This document shows positions 54,901-63,880 of a stretch of 64,000 nt of DNA, one piece after another. This DNA is from Aved-18 sp964606665 (lineage in GTDB: Bacteria > Cyanobacteriota > Vampirovibrionia > Obscuribacterales > Obscuribacteraceae), in contig CAZSHS010000004.1 in the NCBI GenBank assembly GCA_964606665.1, positions 1-64,000 of the forward strand, given 5' to 3'. A program made the translations under genes and the position numbers. The stretch's first letter is position 1; every line of letters starts with the position of its first letter. Under the pieces are notes generated by a model that ran no database searches, was not told where the DNA came from, and was given only the letters and a program-made list of their open reading frames with translations.

Positions 54901-55075
54901 TTTTTTTGAATTCGTCAGTTTTGCCGCGAAGCTCATCGTCGGACAGTTTGGACATCTGGTCTTCAAATGAGTTAGTTTTGGTGACATAACTTTGCAACCG
55001 TTGAACCTTGCGCTCATTGGTATCTCCGAAAACTCCCTTGACGAAGTTGCGAAAATTCTCATCCCAGTCAGACAT
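51896..55075 (-). CDS. secA: preprotein translocase ATPase SecA
   Basis: Motor ATPase of the Sec pathway at the membrane. The Walker A motif MRTGEGKT is near residue 140, DEVDNILIDEARTP follows, and the arginine-finger motif GRAGRQGDPG is present. At 1059 aa it is longer than E. coli SecA (901). Extra sequence is seen near the N terminus (about 60-95), in the second nucleotide-binding domain (about 500-582, Lys/Glu-rich) and after GGNAEFL. The C terminus is an acidic tail and lacks the zinc-binding Cys cluster. ATG 55075 has AAGGGG 8 nt upstream. Confidence 0.95.
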   Translation of the reverse strand: MSDWDENFRNFVKGVFGDTNERKVQRLQSYVTKTNSFEDQMSKLSDDELRGKTDEFKKRINDALKNVPDTRLIADDVPKMPGQLRTQKDKVLGEVLEELLPEAFATVREAGKRVLNMRHFDVQILGGAALHFNKIAEMRTGEGKTLVATLPVYLNALAGRGAHVVTVNDYLARRDAEWMGQLYKFLGLTVGLVYSHQPDWEKSEAYRCDITYGTNHEYGFDYLRDNMRTDINDLVQRPYFFGIVDEVDNILIDEARTPLIISGAPAESFTEVYKKMAQIAPLLERASDKEAEDADYWVDEKQKSVLITERGVINAEKLLGVKDLFDMHFNLHHHLVQSLKAKELFKLDSEYVIRPNEDGVPEITIVDEFTGRMMVGRRWSEGLHQAVEAKENVPIQEETMTFASITYQNLFRLYPKLAGMTGTAMTEAPEFQKIYNLEVVAIPTNRNAQRIDYADIIYKTEMQKYYSVVEEIIDMHLSGRPVLVGTVSIERSELLSELLTKPQRMNEYILRKIHKMADYIKKHNLDSQPIKELKKIMERPGAIEADKLDEVVRHIDREHGKKHAELIERLFSINVTARAISAIRKGIPHNVLNAKHHEKEASIVAQAGRKGAVTVATNMAGRGTDILLGGNAEFLAREEIKKEHEKANGKDAEPLDFESPELHQKLKELTKKHKETTDKEHDEVVNLGGLHILGTERHESRRIDNQLRGRAGRQGDPGSARFFLSLEDQLMRIFGGEKIAALMDMMGADEEMPIEHKMVTRSIQNAQKKVEAHNFDIRKHVLQYDDVLNTQREVIYRERRRVLENTDLKKNIKDMISEHVELVLEAYIEPDAPSDVWMEEGLPEMIAVLEADIPQINERPVKLTAENLAGNSYDDLKHKFIEIANEAYEIREQELGAEVLRNMERQILLRTIDTKWVDYLHNIDLLRDGVNLRSYGQKDPLQEYKREAFDMFTMLLRHIQHEAIQLIFRAQPVVVPPGMNIEDMEGMEGLDLQSLTEHLPPELRDALALHGITLEDNDEESDGEEESDEDEDKEDSDDEDTKKKIEHTPVLSKDEATRI

Positions 55076-55172
55076 CTAAAAGCCCCTTAAAAGGTAATAT
55101 TTGCGGAAATATATAATACCGCTAAACTATCCATGTTACCTGGTAATCTGGTAAGAAACGCGGTTCTTTGCA

Positions 55173-56246
55173 ATGGAAGGCAACAAAATTTCTCAATCGC
55201 CAAAGTCTGAAAAGCTAGCCCTGTCGGGACTTTCCCTGGCAGAGTTAGAGGCGTTCGTCAAAGAGATGGACCTGCCTAAGTTTAGAGCTAAACAGCTACA
55301 TTCCTGGATTTATTCCAAGTGGGCCGGGTCTTTCGAGCAAATGACCGACCTTGGAGCTGATTTACGTTTAAGGTTGGCTGAGCGCGCCAAAATTGGCGCA
55401 CTTGAGCAGAAACACCTAGAAGTTAGCAAGGACGGCACTCGCAAATATCTTTTTGCACTGCCAGACAAAAAGTTAGTCGAGTCTGTTCTCATGACATTTC
55501 AAGACCGTGACTCCCTTTCTGCCTGTGTGTCCAGTCAGGTCGGATGCGCGGTCGGTTGTTCCTTTTGTGCCACTGGATACCTAGGATTTAAGCGCAATTT
55601 AACGAGCAATGAAATTGTCGACCAGGTCATGACTATTCAAAGAGAATCAGGCAAGCGCGTAGGCAACGTGGTCTACATGGGACAGGGCGAGCCACTTTTA
55701 AATACAGAAAATGTAATTGAATCCATCCACAAATTAATCGAGCAAGTTGGAATAGGTGGGCGTCACATTACAGTCTCGACTTCTGGAATTATTCCAGGTA
55801 TTCGCCGCCTGGCTAAAGAAAAAATACCTGTCACTCTTGCTTTGTCGCTTCACGCGCCAGATACAATGACTCGCGAAGAAGTGGTGCCTATTACAAAACA
55901 GTATCCAATAGCAGAATTGATGGAGTCTTTGCGTGAATATCAATCTGTTTCTAATCGCAGAATAACCATCGAATATGTTCTTTTAGCTGGTGTCACCGAC
56001 AGTGCTGATCAAGCACGCGAATTAGCTGAGCTTGTGCGTGATATCAATTGCAATATCAATCTAATTCCATATAATCCGACTTTCGATGATTCGGGCAATG
56101 CTTATTACGACCGCCCTTCTCTTGATGCGCAAAGGCGCTTTGCAAACCTCGCCTCACGCAGCGGTAAAACTGTCACTATTCGCTTAGAGCGCGGCACCGA
56201 TATCAATGCTGCTTGTGGTCAGTTGCATAATGCTTACGGCAAATAA
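55173..56246 (+). CDS. rlmN: dual-specificity 23S rRNA/tRNA methyltransferase RlmN
   Basis: Radical SAM enzyme that methylates C2 of A2503 of 23S rRNA and A37 of some tRNAs. 357 aa. The CxxxCxxC motif is CAVGCSFC (near residues 125-132), followed by NVVYMGQGEPLLN. The catalytic Cys near the end lies in INAACGQ. It is divergent from secA with a 97-nt spacer. ATG 55173 is likely, though its ribosome site is weak. Confidence 0.95.
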   Translation: MEGNKISQSPKSEKLALSGLSLAELEAFVKEMDLPKFRAKQLHSWIYSKWAGSFEQMTDLGADLRLRLAERAKIGALEQKHLEVSKDGTRKYLFALPDKKLVESVLMTFQDRDSLSACVSSQVGCAVGCSFCATGYLGFKRNLTSNEIVDQVMTIQRESGKRVGNVVYMGQGEPLLNTENVIESIHKLIEQVGIGGRHITVSTSGIIPGIRRLAKEKIPVTLALSLHAPDTMTREEVVPITKQYPIAELMESLREYQSVSNRRITIEYVLLAGVTDSADQARELAELVRDINCNINLIPYNPTFDDSGNAYYDRPSLDAQRRFANLASRSGKTVTIRLERGTDINAACGQLHNAYGK

Positions 56247-56352
56247 TTGGCTCTAATTTGACTCGATTAAACTGACTGTACGGCGAATTCTTTTGTTTTT
56301 GCGGACAAGTAACGTACAACTCGCACTCGGGCATAAATGCTTTCACCCGTAT

Positions 56353-56372
56353 CCCGGGCCCCGGGGCCCGGG
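56353..56372. repeat. 20-bp all-G/C perfect palindrome
   Basis: CCCGGGCCCC directly followed by its mirror complement GGGGCCCGGG, with no loop. It lies in the gap between convergent rlmN and lpd. Such pure G/C symmetry is unusual in this moderately A/T-rich region and no T-run follows on either strand. Confidence 0.8.
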
Positions 56373-56430
56373 CCGCATACACAAAGTGTAAGGACCATGG
56401 CATTTGGTGTTAGGTTTTCGACTCTAAATT

Positions 56431-57882
56431 TTAGACTTTGACTGCCTGGCGCTCGATGCGAGCAAGGGCAGTTAGAGCCGCTTCGTTGATTGTTTCAGAA
56501 AGAGTTGGGTGAGCGTGAATAGTTGCTGCCAAATCTTCGATACAAGCTCCCATTTCCATCGCAAGTACTGCTTCGGCAATGAGATCGCCTGCGCGGGGAC
56601 CAACGATGCCTACACCTAAAACGCGATGCGATTCGGGATCGTAAATCACTTTGGTGCTGCCATTGGTATCAGCAATTGTCATTGCTCGTCCAGAGGCTGA
56701 CCATGGAAAGCGGGCTGCTGTTACTTTCATGCCTTTTTCTTTGGCTTCGGTTTCAGTTACTCCGCACCAGGCAATTTCAGGTTCGGTGAAAACAACGGCA
56801 GGAATAGCTCGATTATCAAACTGCGACGATTTACCTGCAAGCACTTCGGCTGCAATAAAAGCTTGTCTAATAGCGCGGTGAGCAAGCATCGGCTGACCAG
56901 ACACATCGCCTATGGCAAATATTCTTTTATCTGCAGTTCGGCAATGTTCGTCTATTACAACAAATCCTTGTTTGTCTATTTCGACTTCGGTATTTTCAAG
57001 TCCCACACCTTCTGAATTTGGTCTGCGACCAACTGAAATCAACACTTTGTCGAATTCCATATTAGTTGGAATGTCTTTGTTTCCCTCGGGTGGTCCGAAT
57101 TTTGCATGTACAGTTTTGTCTTTTACTTCAAGACTTTGCACTTTGGTATCAAGAAAAATATTCTTAAAAGTAGTGGCAAGTTTATTCTGAAGCGGACGGA
57201 CTAAATCGCGGTCGCAACCAGGTAAAAGACCATCTGTCATTTCCACTACTGTCACTTCTGAGCCAAGAGCAGCATAAACAGATCCTAGTTCAAGTCCTAT
57301 GTAACCGCCACCAACGACGAGCAATTTCTTTGGCACACCATCTACTTTTAATGCAGAGGTCGAGTCCATAATCAAATCGCTATTGATGTCGTCTTTGTTT
57401 GGAAATAGCATGGGTAGCTTGGTTGGGCTTGAACCAGTAGCTAAAATTGCATGTTTGAATTTAACTCGCACTGCAGACTCACCTTCGCGCTCGACACGAA
57501 GTGATCGTGAATCAGCAAAGTTGGCACGACCAATTAGCCTTTCTACTTTGGCTGATTTACACATGCCAACGATGCCTTGCGACAATTTTTCTAATACGTC
57601 GTCTTTCCAGGCAACGAGCTCTTTTACATTTATTTTGGGTTCGCCAAATTCAAGACCGATTTTCTTGGCGTGACGTGCAAGTTCTATCACTTCAGCAGCG
57701 TGTAGAAGTGCTTTAGACGGGATACAACCCATATTCAAGCATACGCCGCCTGGTCTTGGTTGCTCGTCTATCATGATGGTTTTGATACCAAGCTCAGCGG
57801 CACGAAGTGCTGCTGTATAACCGCCAGGTCCGCCGCCTACTACAACCAGGTCGACTTGTTCGACCATTTCTCCTACTACCAT
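56431..57882 (-). CDS. lpdA: dihydrolipoyl dehydrogenase (E3)
   Basis: Flavoprotein that reoxidises lipoyl groups of the pyruvate dehydrogenase complex with NAD+. 483 aa. FAD site VVGGGPGGYTAAL, redox disulfide GGVCLNMGCIPSK, NAD site VVGGGYIGLELGS and the catalytic His-Glu HAHPTLSE are all visible. It begins 3 nt after the E2 stop with GGAG 9 nt before the ATG. It is last in the pdhA-pdhB-pdhC-lpdA operon. Confidence 0.95.
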   Translation of the reverse strand: MVVGEMVEQVDLVVVGGGPGGYTAALRAAELGIKTIMIDEQPRPGGVCLNMGCIPSKALLHAAEVIELARHAKKIGLEFGEPKINVKELVAWKDDVLEKLSQGIVGMCKSAKVERLIGRANFADSRSLRVEREGESAVRVKFKHAILATGSSPTKLPMLFPNKDDINSDLIMDSTSALKVDGVPKKLLVVGGGYIGLELGSVYAALGSEVTVVEMTDGLLPGCDRDLVRPLQNKLATTFKNIFLDTKVQSLEVKDKTVHAKFGPPEGNKDIPTNMEFDKVLISVGRRPNSEGVGLENTEVEIDKQGFVVIDEHCRTADKRIFAIGDVSGQPMLAHRAIRQAFIAAEVLAGKSSQFDNRAIPAVVFTEPEIAWCGVTETEAKEKGMKVTAARFPWSASGRAMTIADTNGSTKVIYDPESHRVLGVGIVGPRAGDLIAEAVLAMEMGACIEDLAATIHAHPTLSETINEAALTALARIERQAVKV

Positions 57883-57885
57883 TTT

Positions 57886-59301
57886 TTAGTTCTCCAAAAT
57901 GAAGTTGAGTGGGTGCTCTAAATGATTGATGATGTGACGAACAAAATATGCAGCTTCAGCACCATCTGCCAGTCTGTGATCGAACGATAGAGCTAGTGGC
58001 AAGATTGTTCCAATCTCGATATTGCCGTTTCTAACAACAGGCTTATCGGCACCACGAGCCATTCCTAGAATTGCGCATTCAGGGTGGTTAATCATGGGCG
58101 ACATGTTGGTCCCACCTATGGCACCAATATTGGTGATAGTGAATGTTCCGCCTTGCAATTTTTCAAGCTCAACTTTGCCAGCGCGAGTTTTGTTTGCAAT
58201 GTCTTGAAGCTCGATTGCTATTTGAGTGAGTGATTTTTGATCTGCGTTGTGAATAACAGGCACAATCAAGCCTTTTTCAGTCGCTACTGCAATACCTATG
58301 TTGTAGTATTTTTTGAAAATTATTTCGGACTTTTCATCATCAAGACTTGAGTTAAACTGCGGATATTTTTGCAGCGCACTCACTACCGCTTTGATTACCA
58401 CTGCAGTAAGAGTAAGGCGTGAGCCCGTTTTTGCTGCGAAACTTTTCTCTGCCGTTTTTAGTGATGCGTTTAAGCCTGTGATATCAGCCTCATCAAAGGT
58501 GGTGACGTGTGGAATTGTGGTCCACGACTTCATCATACTTTGAGCAATTTTCTTTCTGATAGAACGAAGGGGAACGCGCTCAACTTCTCCTTGTTTGGAG
58601 AAGTCTGGCAAATTGCTTGGAGTGCTTTGCATTGATGGCTTCTCGTCGCCGCCGCCATATTTATCCTGAAGACTAATTGCAGGTTGAGCAGGACGTGAGC
58701 TAGTTGCTACTGCCGAACTCGATCCCGATCCCGATCCAATTCGACTTTCAAGCGCACCTACTGCGTATGATCTGACGTCTTCTTTCATCACGCGCCCGTG
58801 AGGACCAGATGGACGCACATCGTATAAGTCTACTTTTAACTCGCGTGCAAGAGCACGAACGGCTGGAGCTGCAGGCACTGGAATATCGCGATTTACCTGA
58901 TGTGCCGGTATATGTGATTTAGCAGATGTTTGAGCCGGAGCTGGAGTGGCTTTGCCGTTGCCACCACTTGCTTGGCTAGTTTTACCAACTGGAGTTAGTA
59001 TTTGAGTTTTTGTTTCCGCTTCCTTTTCTGCTTTGGCTGGTGATTTTGCACTATCGCTACTAGCGCCAGAGCCAATAGTGATCATGTTGCAGCCGGTCTT
59101 TGCTGTTTCGCCTTCTTTGACGTGAATGGCTTCGACCACGCCAGTGAATGGCGAAGGAACTTCGACCACGGCTTTGTCTGTTTCTACTTCAAATAGAATG
59201 TCGTCTTCTTTTATGCTCTGACCGACTTTTACCTTGATGGCGATGATTTCAGCTTCGTGAATGCCTTCGCCAAGGTCGGGAAGAAGGAAGTCTTGACTCA
59301 T
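57886..59301 (-). CDS. pdhC: dihydrolipoyl acetyltransferase (E2 of pyruvate dehydrogenase)
   Basis: 471 aa. One N-terminal lipoyl domain with lipoylation Lys in VETDKAVVEVPSP, an Ala/Pro/Lys-rich linker, an E1/E3-binding domain (about 135-170, VRALARELKVDLY), a second linker (Gly/Ser-rich) and the acyltransferase core ending with SFDHRLADG. It transfers acetyl groups to CoA. The sequence alone fits E2 of pyruvate or branched-chain complexes; the adjacent E1 genes suggest pyruvate. 15 nt after pdhB. Confidence 0.9.
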   Translation of the reverse strand: MSQDFLLPDLGEGIHEAEIIAIKVKVGQSIKEDDILFEVETDKAVVEVPSPFTGVVEAIHVKEGETAKTGCNMITIGSGASSDSAKSPAKAEKEAETKTQILTPVGKTSQASGGNGKATPAPAQTSAKSHIPAHQVNRDIPVPAAPAVRALARELKVDLYDVRPSGPHGRVMKEDVRSYAVGALESRIGSGSGSSSAVATSSRPAQPAISLQDKYGGGDEKPSMQSTPSNLPDFSKQGEVERVPLRSIRKKIAQSMMKSWTTIPHVTTFDEADITGLNASLKTAEKSFAAKTGSRLTLTAVVIKAVVSALQKYPQFNSSLDDEKSEIIFKKYYNIGIAVATEKGLIVPVIHNADQKSLTQIAIELQDIANKTRAGKVELEKLQGGTFTITNIGAIGGTNMSPMINHPECAILGMARGADKPVVRNGNIEIGTILPLALSFDHRLADGAEAAYFVRHIINHLEHPLNFILEN

Positions 59302-59316
59302 TTTGATTATGTACTC

Positions 59317-60306
59317 CTAGAATTTGATTGTTTCAATGCAGGCAAGCGCAACTTTGTCTGCGTCGGGCAAGAAGAATTGTTCTTTCGAGAAATAGGGCAT
59401 CGGCACATCGTATCCAGTAACACGTTTGATTGGCGCCTCTAGTGAAAGAAACGCATGTTCGTTTACGCGAGCGATGATTTCAGCGGCAATACCAAGATTG
59501 CGCGGACCTTCATGTACAACTACAAGGCGTCCAGTTTTTTCTACCGACTTGCAAATAGTGGCATGATCCATTGGTGAGATTGAAAGCAGGTCAATCAATT
59601 CGATGCTTACGTCCTGATCTTCTTCTAGTGTTTCAACTGCATCTAGAGCTACTCTGAAGCTTGCACCAAAAGAAACGACGGTAAGGTCTTTTCCTTCTTT
59701 CACAACTTGAGCTTTGCCGATTGGGAATGTCTCAATCTCGTCTGGCACTTCTTCTTTGAAGAGTCTGTAGAGTGATTTTGGTTCGTAGAATACAACGGCA
59801 TCATCATCCTGAATGGCGCTGTGAAGCAGTGCACGAGCGCTTCTTGGTCCAGACGGCATCACTACTTTCAGACCTGGCACATGTGCCCAGGTCGCTTCGC
59901 GTGATTCTGAGTGGTGCTCAAGCGCTCTAATTCCGCCACCTGATGGCATGCGCATTACAAGCGGGGTTTTGATTTCTCCGCGAGTTCTGTTGCGAAAGCG
60001 AGCTGCGTGCGATTCCATTTGATTGAATGCATAGTTGGCAAAATCAGAGAACTGAATTTCGCATACAGGACGCAATCCATAAATTGCCATGCCTATTGCG
60101 GTGCCCATGATGCCTGCTTCTGCAAGTGGAGTATCAATGATTCTTTTTTCGCCGTATTTTTGAACAAGACCCTCGGTGATACGAAAAACGCCTTCGTCGT
60201 ATCCAACGTCTTCGCCCATGACCACTACGTTTTCGTCGCGCTCAAGAGCCTCGTGGAGGGCGAGGTTTATGGCTTTCGCCATATTCATTTCTTTTGTGCC
60301 TGCCAT
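59317..60306 (-). CDS. pdhB: pyruvate dehydrogenase E1 component, beta subunit
   Basis: 329 aa transketolase-fold subunit. Recognised by NLALHEALERDENVVVMGED near the start, GYDEGVFRITEGL, the PSGGGIRALEHHSES segment around residue 120 and the C-terminal transketolase domain. It forms the thiamine-diphosphate E1 heterotetramer with pdhA. It lies 11 nt after pdhA and 15 nt before the E2 gene. Branched-chain 2-oxoacid dehydrogenase is the alternative. Confidence 0.92.
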   Translation of the reverse strand: MAGTKEMNMAKAINLALHEALERDENVVVMGEDVGYDEGVFRITEGLVQKYGEKRIIDTPLAEAGIMGTAIGMAIYGLRPVCEIQFSDFANYAFNQMESHAARFRNRTRGEIKTPLVMRMPSGGGIRALEHHSESREATWAHVPGLKVVMPSGPRSARALLHSAIQDDDAVVFYEPKSLYRLFKEEVPDEIETFPIGKAQVVKEGKDLTVVSFGASFRVALDAVETLEEDQDVSIELIDLLSISPMDHATICKSVEKTGRLVVVHEGPRNLGIAAEIIARVNEHAFLSLEAPIKRVTGYDVPMPYFSKEQFFLPDADKVALACIETIKF

Positions 60307-60317
60307 TTCGATAACTC

Positions 60318-61466
60318 CTATTTCGCGCTGCTCATTTGTGACTGAGCCGTGTGATTCTGTTGTTTTTTGCCTTTTTTCTTGTGTTCGAGATACAGTCTCA
60401 ATTCTTCTTTCTGTTCTTTTAAGTGCTCAGTTTCGGTGCTGTAAAGATGGTCGAACATCGCTAGTGGATTCATCAATTCTTCTGATTTAGAAAGTGTTTC
60501 CGAGCGCTCGATACCAGCTCTAATTTCAGCGTCAACTTCAGCTTCCATTTCTTCTAAATCTTTAGCTGTCATGACACCTTTGTTCTGAAGATATTTAGCA
60601 AAGCGTGTGAGCGGTTCTTTGCCAAACCATTCTTTTGATTCTTCTTCGCTGCGATAACGTTTGGGGTCATCGGCAGTGGTGTGAGGCGTGAATCTGTATG
60701 TTAAACCCTCGATAAGAGTAGGACCGCCACCGGCTTTGGCCCGATCGACAGCTTCTTTGGTGGCAACATACATGGCAAGTACGTCGTTGCCATCAACTTT
60801 GATTCCAGGCATGCCGTAAGCAACGGCGCGTTGAGCAAGAGTTTTGCAATTCATTTGTTTGCTTAGCGGAACCGAAATTGCATACTGGTTATTTTGACAA
60901 ACAAAAATTACAGGTGCTTTGAAAACTGAAGCAAAATTGAGTGCTTCGTGGAAATCGCCTTCAGATGAAGAGCCATCACCAAAATAGGTAAGAGCAACTT
61001 TTTTATCGCCTTTGATATTCATGGCCATGCCCACGCCTGCTGCATGCAAGAGTTGACTTGCAACTGGAACGCAGTAAGGAAGGTCATTCACGCCTTTTGG
61101 CGGAACTGCGCCTTCTTCATAACCGTTCCAATATAAGATGATTTTTTCAAGCGACCAGCCGCGATAAAGCATACCGGCCAGTTCTCTGTATGCCGGAATG
61201 TGCCAGTCAGAATTTTCGATAGCCGAGACTGAGCCGATGCTCACTGCTTCGTGACCTGAAGCCTGGGGAAAAGTGCCGAGTCTGCCTGTGCGTTGCATCT
61301 TAAGCATGCGCTCGTCAGTTCTGCGCCCCAATAGCATGAAGCGATACATTTTCTTGAGTGTATCGTTTTCGAGCTTTGGTTCAAGCTTTGTATCAACATT
61401 AGCGTTCTCGTCCAGGATGGAGAGATACTCGATTTTTTCGGTGATTTCTATTGGTTTTCTTGGCAT
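60318..61466 (-). CDS. pdhA: pyruvate dehydrogenase E1 component, alpha subunit
   Basis: 382 aa. Binds thiamine diphosphate through GDGSSSEGDFHEAL (near residue 160) and NNQYAISVP. It decarboxylates pyruvate and hands the acetyl group to E2. The C terminus is Lys/Glu-rich, longer than usual. First gene of the four-gene operon, divergent from lipA with 117 nt between. Confidence 0.92.
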   Translation of the reverse strand: MPRKPIEITEKIEYLSILDENANVDTKLEPKLENDTLKKMYRFMLLGRRTDERMLKMQRTGRLGTFPQASGHEAVSIGSVSAIENSDWHIPAYRELAGMLYRGWSLEKIILYWNGYEEGAVPPKGVNDLPYCVPVASQLLHAAGVGMAMNIKGDKKVALTYFGDGSSSEGDFHEALNFASVFKAPVIFVCQNNQYAISVPLSKQMNCKTLAQRAVAYGMPGIKVDGNDVLAMYVATKEAVDRAKAGGGPTLIEGLTYRFTPHTTADDPKRYRSEEESKEWFGKEPLTRFAKYLQNKGVMTAKDLEEMEAEVDAEIRAGIERSETLSKSEELMNPLAMFDHLYSTETEHLKEQKEELRLYLEHKKKGKKQQNHTAQSQMSSAK

Positions 61467-61583
61467 GGCTCTTGGCTCATTAGTTGAATTTGACCATGAA
61501 AGTATGTCATATTTAGGTGGGCCGAATCTTTATAATTTGGCTAAGATCGAGGCTCGGGGCACATCCAAGAAGCACGAATATAA

Positions 61584-62477
61584 ATGAATAATAAAATTTT
61601 GGCTGAATTAACAGAAGGCGAAACGAAAGGGCGCACCAAACCAGACTGGTTAAAGGTCAGGCTGCCAAGCTCGCCGGCTTACGCCAAGGTGAAAAAGCTC
61701 ATCACTGACAACGATTTGCACACTGTATGCGAATCTGCTGCATGTCCCAACCGGGGTGAGTGCTGGTCGCATTCGACCGCTACATTTATGATTCTGGGCA
61801 ATATTTGCACCCGCAGTTGCGGATTCTGTAATGTCATCACAGGCAAACCGACAGAGCTTGATTTAGATGAACCGCGTCGAGTGGCTGATGCTATTGCCAA
61901 ACTGGATCTTGAATATGCCGTTATCACTTCGGTCAATCGCGACGAATTGAAAGATGGTGGGGCGGCTGTGTGGGCAGAGACAATCAGACAAACTCGCCTG
62001 GCATGCCCCAAAACCAAAATTGAGGTATTGATTCCAGATTTTGTAGGCAACTGGGATGCACTAAATATTGTGCTCGATGCCAAACCTGATGTTTTGAATC
62101 ACAACATAGAAACAGTCCCACGACTCTATCTAAGAGTGCGACCACAAGGCAAATTCGTGCGCAGTTTGGAACTTTTGAAAATAGCTAAAGAAAAAGGCTT
62201 TGTCACCAAATCTGGTATCATGCTTGGACTGGGCGAAACGAAAGACGAAGTGATTGACACCATGAAGGCCTGGCGCAAATCAGGAGTTGATCTAGTAACA
62301 CTAGGACAATACATGCAGCCGACTTTGAATCATTTACCAGTGGACAGATTCGTCACTCCCGAAGAGTTCGAAGAGTTCAAAGCAATAGGTCTTGAACTTG
62401 GATTCAAAAATGTTTTCTCTGGACCACTTGTGCGCAGTAGCTATCACGCTTTCGAACAAGCTGCCGAAGTAATCTAG
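61584..62477 (+). CDS. lipA: lipoyl synthase
   Basis: Inserts two sulfurs into protein-bound octanoyl groups, as needed by the E2 subunit encoded next door. 297 aa. The auxiliary cluster CESAACPNRGEC (near residue 50-61) and the radical SAM cluster CTRSCGFC are present, and the C-terminal RSSYHAFE matches the RSSY cluster-ligand motif. AAGAAG lies about 10 nt upstream. A TATAAT box lies at 61531-61536. It converges with the glycosyltransferase. Confidence 0.95.
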   Translation: MNNKILAELTEGETKGRTKPDWLKVRLPSSPAYAKVKKLITDNDLHTVCESAACPNRGECWSHSTATFMILGNICTRSCGFCNVITGKPTELDLDEPRRVADAIAKLDLEYAVITSVNRDELKDGGAAVWAETIRQTRLACPKTKIEVLIPDFVGNWDALNIVLDAKPDVLNHNIETVPRLYLRVRPQGKFVRSLELLKIAKEKGFVTKSGIMLGLGETKDEVIDTMKAWRKSGVDLVTLGQYMQPTLNHLPVDRFVTPEEFEEFKAIGLELGFKNVFSGPLVRSSYHAFEQAAEVI

Positions 62478-62491
62478 TTTTTAGACCCTGT

Positions 62492-63736
62492 CTAGAACAA
62501 GACCTGACCAGGATTGTTCAAACTGGTACTGACTTGGTTTACTTGACCGACTTGATTAACTTGCCCAGGAAGAGCATGAATGCCGGTTTCCATCAAAATA
62601 GTCTGGGCTATGTCATGCACTGCACTGGTTCTGTCGAGCTGATAACGAGAAGGCAAAGTGAGATTGCCCAGTTCTTTGCGCGTGCGCATGGTCAGTGCAA
62701 TTGGAATGATGTCTTCAGGCGCTTTAATGGCATGTGCAAGACCTTCCTGACACAACAAATTGGCAGTGCCCAGTTCTTGTGGCATGGGCTCAGTGATCAT
62801 ATCTATAGCCAGTGGTAATTTGCGTGCCACGGCTTCAAAAGTTGTAAGACCGCCAGCTTTAGTAACCATCAGGTCGCATGCAGTCATGAGATCCGACATT
62901 CGATCGTGGAAAGGAAGTACGGCGGTTGGATGCTTAGATTTTGCCGAAAGCTCCGTCGCTTTTGCATAAAGCTCTTGATTTTGACCGCACAAGAAAATGA
63001 CTTGCATGCGTCTATCGACGTAATTTAGAGCCTCGTAAACAGATAAGATATTGCCGCCACCAGCCCAGCCAGAGTTCAAACACAAAGTAGGCAGGTCGGG
63101 TGAAAGACCCATACGGGTGCGGAATTCTTCTGGGGTAAAACTAACTGGCTTGCTGAAATCGGGGTGAACAGGCATGCCCAGTACTTTGATTTTATTAGGG
63201 TCAATTCCGTATTTAATAAGAGTAGCTTTGCCCAGGTCGTTTGGAACAATGGTCATGTCTGCATCGGGACAGGCCCAGCCACTCCAGAAATCGCCATTGG
63301 GGTCAGTCACTACAGTAATAAGTTTGGTCTTGCCGGCGCGACCAGTGTCTTGGATGGCGCGAGCTAAGTAGTGGTTGCTCATTGGATGAACTGACACTAT
63401 GACGTCGGCGTTGATTTCTTCAAGCAGTGAAGTCAAGTAGGGCTTTGCCAATCGATAGCCCAATTCTGAGTTATTTGGCTTGGTGTTTTCAATGAACCAG
63501 TAGTAGTACTTCATTCCTGCCTGATTGTGACGCAGCAGGTAGTTGTAGAACTCGACGAAGTAACGGTTTACGGGATGGCTTTTTTCGACAATGTTTTCGA
63601 CTAAAAGCTCGGGCTTCACAATGCTCGAACTAATTGAATTCATCGATTCGCGCAAAGCGGCTTCGATTGCTTCAGAGGCGCTACGGTGACCGCCGCCAGT
63701 ATCAGAAAAAAACAAACAGATTCTTGACTTCTTCAT
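62492..63736 (-). CDS. MGDG-synthase-type diacylglycerol glycosyltransferase
   Basis: 414 aa GT28-type enzyme. The N-terminal MGDG-synthase domain has FSDTGGGHRSASEAI (near residues 10-24), FIENTKPN and HPMSNH, and the C-terminal nucleotide-sugar-binding domain has TKAGGLTTFEAVA (near residue 285). It probably adds a sugar from UDP-sugar to diacylglycerol to make membrane glycolipid; UDP-Gal or UDP-Glc is not decided. It carries a C-terminal tail of repeats (GQVNQV) of about 25 residues. Cytoplasmic, membrane-peripheral. Confidence 0.85.
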   Translation of the reverse strand: MKKSRICLFFSDTGGGHRSASEAIEAALRESMNSISSSIVKPELLVENIVEKSHPVNRYFVEFYNYLLRHNQAGMKYYYWFIENTKPNNSELGYRLAKPYLTSLLEEINADVIVSVHPMSNHYLARAIQDTGRAGKTKLITVVTDPNGDFWSGWACPDADMTIVPNDLGKATLIKYGIDPNKIKVLGMPVHPDFSKPVSFTPEEFRTRMGLSPDLPTLCLNSGWAGGGNILSVYEALNYVDRRMQVIFLCGQNQELYAKATELSAKSKHPTAVLPFHDRMSDLMTACDLMVTKAGGLTTFEAVARKLPLAIDMITEPMPQELGTANLLCQEGLAHAIKAPEDIIPIALTMRTRKELGNLTLPSRYQLDRTSAVHDIAQTILMETGIHALPGQVNQVGQVNQVSTSLNNPGQVLF

Positions 63737-63880
63737 AAGTTATTTGCTGGTAAATCCTTTAAAGTTTGTTTACAGAAATGATGCAGAATTTGTTAGATTA
63801 AGTAAACAGAGAAGAAGCTTTTCTACAATTTATATGACATTTCTATCTGAAAATTATAGTTCACGAATTTAAAAGGCATC

